In this document: positions 53,818 to 64,000 of the stretch, piece after piece
Numbering within the stretch: position 1 is the stretch's first letter
How the letters are laid out: the number at the start of each line of letters is the position of its first letter
NCBI GenBank assembly: GCA_000231825.2
Contig: JH720313.1
Coordinates: 127,522-191,521, forward strand
Length of the DNA stretch: 64,000 bases
Source of the DNA: Tetrahymena elliotti 4EA
Taxonomy: Eukaryota > Ciliophora > Oligohymenophorea > Hymenostomatida > Tetrahymenidae
Direction of reading: 5' to 3'
Position numbers and translations under genes: made by a program
The notes under the pieces: model-generated
The model's input: the letters and a program-made list of their open reading frames with translations, nothing else
Told to the model about the DNA's origin: nothing
Database searches by the model: none

Positions 53818-56749
53818 TCAATTTATCAATTTATAAAATTATTAAAAAAGAAATTAGAAATCATAGATACTTAGCAGATTAGATAAAACTATCAACAACT
53901 CCTACAAACAATTCATAAAAAAATTATTAATAAAAAATCATTTAATAAATTGTAATAGAATATTTAATTTAAATACATAAATTATATAAGAATTATAAAA
54001 ATATCCTTCACTTTATAAATTAAAAATTGCTTTCCTGATACAAATTTTCTTGCAGCTAAAAATAAAAAATTTTCATTTTTTTGGAAGATATTTGTAAGTA
54101 TTTTCTAAAAGAAATAAATATTAAAATAAGTTTATTTAATAGGTAATTAAAATGTTATATTATTTTGTGAACTGAAAGCTGCTAAATATTTTTGTTTTTT
54201 ACTCACTAAATTTATTGATTTTAAAAAAATATTTATAATTATTGACCAGAAACTAAAAATTGACTAAAAGGTTGTGATTTAAAAGTAGATGAAATTTTAA
54301 TATCACTTATATAAAAAATTTTCAAAAAAAAAGTAGAAAATAATTTTTGAGTTCATTTTAAAAACTGATTTTTTAATTGAGAAACAATACTAATTTCAAA
54401 AGGAAAAATTATGAAAAAAGCTAGAATTAGAATAATCAGAATTTTTTAAGAATTTAAAATATTTTGTGAAATATCTCAAAATTTTTTTACAGAATTTTAA
54501 AAATTTGAGTAAGAGTGAAATAAATCATTTTATAATTTAGTTTCTTATTAACTTTTCAATTAAATTTTATCGATTTGAACAAAATGACTTGATAATATGC
54601 TTACACTAATTATGATTTAATAACTTACACTTTTATCTAATGAATTGGGTGAACCTCTGTTTATTAAAATCACAATTTATTATGATCTTTTTTTCTTAAT
54701 TTACATTTTTAAAACTTAAAAGAAAAAGACTTTTTTTAGTTTTTTGTTCATAAAAATTTAACTTATTTGCTTTCACTGTTTAATTTGTGGTAAATTTTTT
54801 GGTATTTTTTTATTTTCAATAAAATTCCTTTAATAAAAATGTATAAAATCATGCTATTGTTATTATCAGTTTAAAAATAAATGACTTAATTATTGCTTAC
54901 ATCTTAAAATTTAGACATATTAAGAATTTCTTTTACTATTAATTATTTAGTGAGAGATAAAAACATATTAATTTTTTACATCTGGATTATTAAATTCAAT
55001 TATTCAAGTTCTATTTAGGGATATTTTGATTTCGAAATTAGATTATTATGACAGGATGGATATTAATCACTCAAAAAATTCTATGGAAATCAAAAATATA
55101 ATAGTGATGCCTCTTTATATTTTTAAAATGGCAACTGATAAAAAAATAAAATATGCTAAAAACATGATAAAAACAAATAAGATTTAAGTATTTAATGCTG
55201 TTTGATGATCATTTTATTTAAAATGTTGAGTTTTTACCAAGGTTTGAAAATTTTTTTGTTTTGAATTTGCAATAAATTCAAAGATTAATTTTGAAATTTA
55301 TAAAAAATTGAAATCTTTTCAAGGAATGATTAGAAAAGGTTAAAAAATAATTTAAATAAATCTAGATAATTTTCTTAAGTGGATGTTTGATGTTTTTTAA
55401 ATTAAATTTTCAATCTATTTTTTTTTTGCTAAAAATGTTCAACTACTACGCTGTTTCCCTATCTCTTTTCTAATGGGTGATTAGAAATCAAAGAATAATA
55501 ATCATATTTAAATTTTATAAGTATCTTAACGAAGTACGAATTTTACGTCATAATTAAAATTAAATAATTGAATTTGGTGAAAAACAAACAGATTGATTAA
55601 GGCTATACAAATAAATTGGTTTATATATTGCATCATAATAAACATAAAAATAGGAGTGATTTCTGTCATATGATATTAGGGAAGAGTTTATAAGGGAATA
55701 TATCCAATTAACTATCAGAATTACTTTTGTGTAAATTACATTTTTGAATGTGTTGAAAATGACAATTCTTCTGCAACTTTCTTTTTTTTACATATTTTAT
55801 TTCCAAAATCTAAAACCCAAAGATCAATTTTAGTTACTCTTTTAATAAAATTTATATGGTTTCTGTTTTTCTTTATTAATTGTTGATAATAATTACACTA
55901 CTCTCAATTATATTTACATATTTTTATTTCAAGTTTAAATAAATTAACTGAATAATGAAGAAAAATAATTTAACTTTAAAATTGTTTTAACATATGTACA
56001 AAAAAATTTAAAAATCTAAAATAAAATAAGCATGAGATAATTTATTTAGCATTTTGTTGTATCACTAGAAGAGCTTTTATATTTTTGATGAATAATTGCT
56101 TCTAAACAAAAATTACATTACAATCAGATTATTGGAAATACTTACATAAAGCTATGGTGAATTTGCGATTATTTTTGTTTACAAATTTCAATCAAATTAT
56201 ATTTCACAATTATACAATTGATAGATGAATGTGAGAAAAATTTTGTATAAGAAATTTGAAGCTAAGGATATTTATTACATATGAATTTCTACTCTGGATG
56301 AATTTTACGAATAATAGATAAGCCTTTAATTAGTTTTTAATAACTTTTAGAAAAGATGAAAGAATGAATGAGCCAATCATTTTGATACATGATATGCTCT
56401 TTTATAAAAAGTAAATTAATTAAATAAAAAACAATTAGATCTTAAAGAAAAACAAAGTAAGATAAGCTAATAAAGAAATATAAATTAAATCTATTTGTTT
56501 TTTCATTTACTGATCAAAAGGCTAAACTAACTCTCATTTCTTTGACTCTTATATATCTTCTCTCTGCTTACAAAAGAATATAAGAAAAATATTATAGATT
56601 ATCTTTACGTTAGAGTCAATATTCTTCTAAATATTACTTTAAAACAGACAAACCACAGAAAGAAAGAAATACCTTGAGATTACTTAAATTATAAAGAAAA
56701 TATCAAATAGATTATAATTTAAAAGTAATTATTTTAGATAAAATAAACA
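53818..56749. other. Large divergent intergenic region
   Basis: About 2.9 kb of very AT-rich DNA between the outward-facing coiled-coil and CD36-like genes. I scanned for frames resembling the genes here and found none; no RNA gene or repeat family was recognised. Confidence 0.55.
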
Positions 56750-59700
56750 ATGAAGTACTTAAAAAAACTTTGGGCCAATCAGCGTAAGCTGAGAAATTGC
56801 TCTATTATCTGCGGAGTTATGGGTGTCTTACTTGTAGTTGCTGGCTGCGTAGTGCCAATAGCAATTAATGCTATCATTTAAAAGTAGGTTGCTTCATAAA
56901 TTACTATGACTGAAAGCAATCAAGGAATGTGGGCTGAAATTCCAGGTGATACAAAGGCATTCATAGTGAGAAACTTTACATTTTTTGAATTCAAAAATCC
57001 TTTCGATTTTTTATTCAAGCAATAAACACCTGTCGTTTAGGAGTCAAAGGTCTATTCATATTAAGAAAGCGCAGATTTTGTGAATTTAGAGTTCCTTGAT
57101 AACGGTGAAAAGGTCAAATACAATTTTTACAGACACTTTAATAATTTATATGACACTAAAAATGATGAAATGATAACTACATTAAATTTGGGAGCATACG
57201 GTGCATGGAACATTATGAAAAACACAAATTTAACAAACTTAAGTCTAAATGGATTTTACTCATTATTTAATTCAATGAATTCCACTATTCTTCCTACTAT
57301 CATTAATTTAGGTAACTTAAATTCATTACTTCTTTCATTCATTTTATTCATTTATTGATTCATCATTCATTTTGTAATTAGATATCTATAATTTTACAAA
57401 CCTTTTAGAGAAAAAATCATATCAAAAATTTTACAAAGTGTTTGTTACATCAATTGAAAAACATTTAATTTTATATCATATGTAATAATTATAAGTATTA
57501 CATGAAAATTCCGATCAAAAATTAATGAAAACACCTATTGATATAATTTAAAATGGATAAATTTACAACACAAAACAAAACAAAGATTTTCAAAAATAAA
57601 AAAAATATTTTGAAATGATTTCAAGCTTGAAATTATTTTAAAGCAGCATGGTTGTTATAATTTCATTTGGCTAAGAAATTCTAAAAAATTGGAGACTGCA
57701 GATAGCAAAAAAGAGCAATTTTATGGAAATTAATAACTTTTACCTTTAAATAGCTTACTTTTTTAGTTATTGTTTAACTTAAAATTAATATTTCTAAAAA
57801 ATGAAATAAGACACATTTAAAAACACTTACAATTTTTAGATATTTAATACTGATAAACTATTTAAATTAATTAGATTTCGTCATCTGTTATTTTTTTCAT
57901 TTACACTTATACTTAGACATTTTTTTAGTACTTTTAATTTAGACCTTTGTATAAACAAACAAGCAAACAATTTTAATAACTTTATTTTCAAATTGTAAAT
58001 AATAGCCCTATCAAGTTTTATCTATGATCAGAAAAACATGGATGCAGTTTCTAGTCAAGCAAAATAATTCTGCATAGCAGGTGGCATTGATCCTTAAGGC
58101 TAACTATGCGAGAAGTTATGGTATGATCCTACTTATGGATGGAAAGAAAATACTACTAGAATTCATTGGGTTATTGCATAGAATGATACTTATCCTAGTA
58201 GTAACAATGAAAAGTTCATGCTGAAGGATTATTTCAAATTATCTTAATATCAATTCACTGGTGTATTGTAGTAGTTCCAAGCTATTTGCTCAACTTATCA
58301 ATCAGTTGTAGAAGCATATTACTCTGCTATGTAACTTATGGGTCTTCCTACAGATTCTTTCTCTTTAGCTGCAACTTAATGGGTCTAATCTTACGTAATA
58401 TTTTTTAATTAAAATACAAATAAAAATATGATTTAATTTAATAACAGGTAAGTTTACATCCTTAAGGAAATTTGTCATCTTTTGACTCTTTGACTTAGAT
58501 AAATAAAACTCTATTTTATATGCCTGAAATAAAAAATTACAAGGATACAGTTTTCCTTGAACAATATCCTTATTTATATAGCGAATACTTTAATGTTTCA
58601 CTACCCTTTGACTGGGCTCGCAAAGTTTTTTAATTTACAGATTATGCAACAACTGGTACTTTCACTAAGAAGAAGTACAGTATTCTCAACTTAGGTAACT
58701 TAGAATATCTCTGGATAAATGGGTAGAATTATGACTAAACCTCAAACACACAATATTTATATAATATTGCCAACAGATTTGATATTCCAGAAGATCAATC
58801 GGATGTGTCTTTCCTTGGTAATACAATTTACTTGTTTAAAATATTTAATCAATTCATCTTTTATATTCATTTAGGTGTTCCTAAGAGAACTTTCTTATTA
58901 TGGAATTACATGAAATATTTTGCTTACAATTTTACTATGGCTGGAACATAAGGAGGTAATTCAGGTTAAGCAGCTATTGGCTAATTTGCCTCTAATTCTC
59001 TCTAAGCCAGCTTCTAGGAAATGAAAAATAGAATGCCTGTTAAGATTAAAGCATCTATTTTATAAAAGAATATTAAAACAGACGATTACAAAACATGTAT
59101 TGATTTCTTCTAAAATGGATTATTTTATGAAGATCAAACAGGTTTATTAGTTCTTACACCTGAATAAGCTCAAGTTATGTGCGCTTAACCCCAATTTTAA
59201 GACTGGTCAAACCCAGATACATTTGAAAATTTGATTGACATTTATATGGCATTTAGAGATTTAGTTGGACCTTAAATTGATACAGTAGCTGATTTATAGG
59301 AAAGCACCAATTTCTCAAATCAACTGTTAACCAGCATTTTCTTACGTTCTACGATCGTAAATACTTTTATAAAATTAAATAATCTTTTATTTATTTAATT
59401 ATTTTTTTTTCTCAATTTAGAATTCTTTAGTTGAAAATGCTGAAAATTACTTATTTACAACTTTCTAGTGTACTAGTTAAAGTGAATAAGCTTAGAGATG
59501 TAGTGATATGGAACTTGCTTTGAAACAGTGGTCAGCTAGTGAAGTTACTAAAAATATTGACGAATCTATTTAGGATTTATACAAAAAGAGTGACTCATAC
59601 TTCTTCTGGGCTCTTGATAAGGATTAAATTTATGCTCCATTCGAGTATTTTTACTTCGCTAAGAATATCTATAATCTAAATGATGATCAAATTTAATAAT

Positions 59701-61040
59701 TCTCTTAAGACAATTTAATCTAACTGCTTAACTATGATAATTTATTCAGTTTGACAATTATCCCATTAGCTTTTAGAATGCATTTAAATGGTGACAGTGA
59801 AGGAATCAAGAAATAATTTTTCTTCGATGACAGCCTTTAATTAGTTAATTATATTAGATATATTATGATGGAACTTAGTCTCTATTCTGCTGTTCAAACA
59901 AGAGAATTACAAGATTTGTTATTTGGATACACAGATCCTTTTGTCTATTCATAGAATACAAAGGACCCCTAATAAGGAGGTAACCCAGCTCTCAACTATA
60001 CAGTTATGCTCAACGATCCTAATATGACTTCTCCATAAGCTACCTTAGATTATGAAATCATGTATACAGGTAAAGGTGGTATCGATAACACCAGACAATA
60101 CTATAGTCTTAATGGATCATAATATGTTAATTATTATTATACTTGGTTTGATGGTGAAGAAGTTAGAGATGTGCTAGCCTCACCTTGGGATGAAAACGTT
60201 ACAATTTAAGGATCTGACTCAGTTTAAAATCCTCCTAACTTAGACAAAGACAGTAAAATCAATGTATTTATTACTACATTCTACCGTGGTGGTACTGCTG
60301 TAAATATTTACTTTCAAATTAAAAATTTGTTATTAAATTCAAATAAAAAAAATAAATTAAATTAATTTTTATTTTAGATATCAAACGGAGATACTCATGA
60401 CCATGGCGGTTTATCTTGCTTAAGATTCTAGAATGAACCAAGCTTTTATGAGTCAGGTTAAACATATCCTCCCAATAATGTATATGATTCCTATATTTAC
60501 TATGGTTTGTAAAATATGACAAGAGTAAAAATGGCTCCAGTATTTGTCACTAACAGGCATTTATATAACTCAGATAGTAGATTAATTAACACAGTTACTA
60601 TGCTTGACATAGAAGGTAATCAAGTTACTGCTAATCCTGACAAAGATGGTCTATTTATGGATGTAGAACCCTACAGTGGTTTAACTCTTGCAGCAGCTCT
60701 TAATGCTCAAGCAAATATTTTAGTTGAACCTGATGATTTATTTAACATAACTTAACCTACTTTGCTTCCCGTATTTAATACATTCAGAACTGGTAATTGG
60801 ACAGATTCTAGTATTGATAACTATTTAGGAGAACTTAAGATGGCTCTTGTTGCCAAAAAGGCTATTTTGATTTCATGTGTTGTAGTTGGAGGACTGTTAC
60901 TAATTATTTTCTTTGTATTGATATACAGATTCATTGTTCTACGTAAATTAAATGCCAGTAATAAGGTTAAGGAAAGTGTTAAGCAAGACGAAGAACAACA
61001 AGAAACCGAATAAAGATTAGTTTCAGAAAACTACATTTGA
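56750..61040 (+). CDS. CD36/LIMP-2 family-like membrane protein, unusually long
   Basis: The model has 1114 residues from exons 56750-57311, 58006-58394, 58448-58817, 58875-59356, 59421-60299 and 60378-61040. It has a short cytoplasmic N-terminus, a first membrane helix (about 17-43), a large extracytoplasmic domain rich in N-x-S/T sites, and a second membrane helix (about 1056-1082) with a charged tail (KVKESVKQDEEQQE). The region after the first helix, with the WAEIPGDTKAFIVRNFTFFE and FKNPFDFL blocks followed by VYSYQE, matches the start of the CD36 ectodomain, as does the two-helix hairpin topology; near the C-terminus FVTNRHLYNSD and VEPYSGLTLAAALNAQANI match the family's closing segment. 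Animal members have about 470-520 residues, so the ectodomain is about double. CD36 proteins bind and move lipids or act in lysosomal sorting. Intron 1 is 694 nt. Confidence 0.85.
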
Positions 61041-61930
61041 TAATTTATAAGTTAAATTATATTTCTTAATAAAAATAAATAAATTTCATAAATAATACTT
61101 ATAAATAAAGTTTAACAAATAATAAATTTTGAATAAATCAAACACAAACAAAAAATAAAAATAATAATTACTAATTAATTACTCTATAAATTTATACATA
61201 TTTATTTATTCACAATTCCTTTCATTAATTCTTCATTAAAGAATCCTTATTTCTAACTTTTTTCAATTTTAATGAAAATCATCTTTTTTATTTTAAACCT
61301 CATATTCAAATTTTTGATAATCTCAAATTACTTATTTATTGAGTCAATAAGATGGCTTAAAGATTTTTACACAAACAAAAATCAATGGGCAAATAATTCA
61401 GATTTTAAATTAATTTTTTTTTGGATGAATCTAATTAACTTTGAGTAACTTAAAAAGACAAAATAAATTCTCATCAAATTTTATTTTATTTATTTTTTGT
61501 TTTATTTAAATTTTTTTAAAACAATTATTTTTCATTTTCATTTTTTGAATGAAAAATTTCATAAACTTAAAAGTGATTTAAATGAATTAATTAACAATTT
61601 AGCTTTTAGTTTAATGAATTTTCTGGTTTTCTTTTGATATTTTATTTAGAATAATTTATTTTAATAACGAGCAAAATAAAATAGCTAATAATGAAATCGT
61701 AAGCACTTAATCAAAAAAATCTTTATTCTATTTCAAGTTAAATGTGTTTTTTTCTAATAATTATCTTTGAGGTTATGAATAATTTATTTTATTTATTATT
61801 TGCTTGAATTTAAAAGCTACTTTGTAAGTAAAAATTAATAAATCCTACTTTTATTTTAGAAAAATATTAGTAAGTAGAACAAATAAACATTAATAATCAA
61901 AAAGCTTTTAAAATAAAGTAGTTTTTGGTT
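61041..61930. other. Intergenic region
   Basis: About 890 bp of AT-rich DNA between two plus-strand genes, with no supported gene. Confidence 0.6.
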
Positions 61931-64000
61931 ATGGAAGGGTAGGTAAATAATAACATTACTTAAACACCTTAAATAGTAATAAATCAATCTTAGAATGATT
62001 AAAAAGATAATAAATAAAAGATAGATTATCATATTTAAGCTAATTAGGCTCAAAACCTAGACTTAGAAATATAAAAAAACTAATATCTAGATTAAAAAAT
62101 GTAAGAAAATTAGCCACATTAAAACCAGAAGAGTATAATAAATAATAAATAAATTGGTAGTAGGTCTTCAATCTAAAAATCTAATTTACCAATATAAACT
62201 TTAGATTCTTAATCTAACTCTAATCAATCTATTACACTTGATGTATCTCATGAAGATTCCTTATGTCTAAAGTAGGAATAGATTACTTAAGCTAATATTG
62301 AATAGCAAAAAAGCAAAAATAATTTTCAAAAATAACCACATCACAATACTCCTCCAAAAGTAATTGCTGCTCCCTAACAATATGAAAAGATTGATTTGAA
62401 AAATCAGGAACACTAAAGAGTAATTAACCTTTAAACAAGAATTTAAAGAATATTATTTGTATAAGAATACTTTTGAACTAATCTTAAAAATAAAATAAAA
62501 ACCTTAATTTATTAATTTAATGATTAATTAAAAAGTCATTTTTTATCCACAAAAAATACAAAATTTTTTTTAAAAAAGTATTTGTTAAAATGATATAATT
62601 ATAATTAAATTTCAATATTGTTTACTGATTTTCTATTTTTTATTTTCATACTAAAATAAAACATAATAAATCTTAAAGAATTTAAACTAAAATTATTAGG
62701 AGAAATTAAAATTTAAATTTTTTAAAATTAGATTATTATCAACATCCTCTAGAAAAACAGACCTAAAAATAATATAGAAACAGATATTATGTTTGATCTC
62801 ATTCAGAATTTACCATTTTTTAAAAACAATAAAGAAGTCCTAACCTAATCAGCAACAACAAAAGAACTCATTTAATCCTTGAAACTACAATTCTTTGAAA
62901 AAAATGAAATTCTCTTCTCTAAAGGTATCTGATTTTTTAATTCATTCAATTTATTTTGAATTTAATTTCATATTTTATTATTCAACAGGTGACATAGGAA
63001 ATACATTTTACATTATTTTATCAGGTAAATAATAGATAATCTTTGTAATTTTTTAAATAATTTGTTTATATTAAAAGGATCTGCTTATTGTCTTTTAGAG
63101 TTATAAAAACTTGAATAAAACCCAAAAATGTATGAATTTTTAACAAATCTATCATAATTTCTATATATTTTTATATGAAAAATTAGAAAAGAAGAAGGCT
63201 CTAAAAAGAAGATATTGTTTAATTTTGATTTTACAACAAATCCCACTTTTGACTAAGAATAAGCAGCCCTTAAATAATTATTACCAAATATGAACATGGT
63301 TAAAATTTTTTTACCAGGAGAATCTTTTGGTGAAATAGCTTTGATCACTTCTTAACCAAGGTAATTCAAAAATTTCAGTATCTTGTATCAATAAAATATT
63401 CTTTTTTAAAAAAGAACTGCTACACTCATACTTAGACAGGATTCCTACCTAATGACTCTCAACAAAGAAGCTTATAATAAGATCTTGGGTTAATATGATT
63501 AAATTATTTTAAGAGATAGAAGAAAATTTCTAATGAACTTTTAGTGCTTTAAATACCATAATTATAGCAAACTTTTATCTTTATTACACTTCATGAAAAT
63601 ATAAGTTTTCAATAAAAAAGTAATTTTTTAATAAAACCTATAAAATTTTTAAAGAATTTTCTTATAAAAGCATGTCTTATATAAAGAAGGAGATAAACCA
63701 GATCATATCTATTTCGTAAAATAAGGAGAAGTAGAAATATCAAAATAGTATGATTTAGACTAGAATATAGAAGAAAAAGATACAAGTCTTGAACTTCAGT
63801 AATGGAGAGCTTAAAGAAAAGCATAAATTTATAAATTAAACAAAGTAAAGTAAATAAAAGATAAAATCGAATCGCTTTTTTGTATTTAAGTTGTGATATT
63901 AGGGTAAAATAGCTGTTTTGGAGAAGAAGATATTTTTTTAAACCATCCAAAAAGATAATCGACAGCAACAATAATTTCATCTTAGGCAGAGATATTTTCT
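61931..64000 (+). CDS. Tandem cyclic-nucleotide-binding protein, 3' end cut by window
   Basis: Exons so far are 61931-62458, 62732-62924, 62989-63024, 63078-63129, 63187-63360, 63415-63619 and 63671-64000, giving 506 residues with no stop yet. Residues 1-175 are Gln/Asn/Ser-rich. The first CNB domain (about 185-345) has FSKGDIGNTFYIILSG and a canonical phosphate-binding cassette, GESFGEIALITSQPRTATL, with the Glu and Arg that grip the cyclic phosphate. A second CNB starts at about 397 (HVLYKEGDKPDHIYFVKQGE) and has a divergent cassette, FGEEDIFLNHPKRQSTAT. No membrane segment precedes the CNB pair, so this is a soluble PKA/PKG-regulatory-like receptor; a kinase domain could follow outside the window. 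The 57-nt intron 63130-63186 is needed to avoid a TGA in strand-rich sequence. Confidence 0.85.

Noticed and set aside
63609..63980. Minus-strand 123-codon frame
   Set aside because: Antisense shadow of the second CNB domain exon.

Overview
The window looks like macronuclear DNA of an oligohymenophorean ciliate, most probably a Tetrahymena. It is very AT-rich. Every convincing gene is open only if TAA and TAG are read as glutamine and TGA as the sole stop (one gene opens ATG-TAA, another ATG-TAG). Introns are GT...AG, mostly 50-300 nt; that is longer than the 20-34 nt introns of Paramecium. All exon borders below were placed by hand from reading frame, GT/AG signals and family resemblance, and in each multi-exon model I worked through the summed exon lengths are a multiple of three.

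Layout. 1-210: two tandem tRNA-Gly(UCC) genes on the minus strand. 757-10206: two tandem minus-strand paralogues of a six-transmembrane channel with a C-terminal cyclic-nucleotide-binding fold. 11505-15188: a secreted, probably GPI-anchored, cysteine-rich repeat protein, divergent from the channels. 16025-19545: a small basic unknown protein and a tubulin-tyrosine-ligase-like enzyme. 21419-23704: an ELMO-domain protein. 24869-28071: a kinesin-9 motor of the KIF6 type. 28632-29360: a RING/TRAF-type zinc-finger protein, convergent with a degenerate Nudix-fold protein (29602-30492). 33657-35234: a DNAJB13/RSP16-like J protein, followed by a coiled-coil gene of uncertain structure. 37518-39930: protein phosphatase 1 catalytic subunit. 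41512-44310: phosphoinositide phospholipase C. 45180-53817: two large minus-strand genes, one TPR-like and one coiled-coil. 56750-61040: a very long CD36/LIMP-2-like membrane protein. 61931-64000: a tandem cyclic-nucleotide-binding protein cut by the window end.

These are monocistronic nuclear genes, so proximity does not imply an operon. Several products nevertheless fit ciliary and signalling biology: TTLL, KIF6, DNAJB13/RSP16, PP1, PLC, a cNMP receptor and the channels. The most unusual content is the channel pair, whose pore motif has replaced the potassium-filter GYG, whose nucleotide-binding fold lacks the usual phosphate-binding arginine, and whose tail carries a CCHC knuckle. Intergenic stretches are long, AT-rich and hold no gene I can support, apart from a perfect 21-bp hairpin and inverted tetranucleotide repeats around the PP1 gene.
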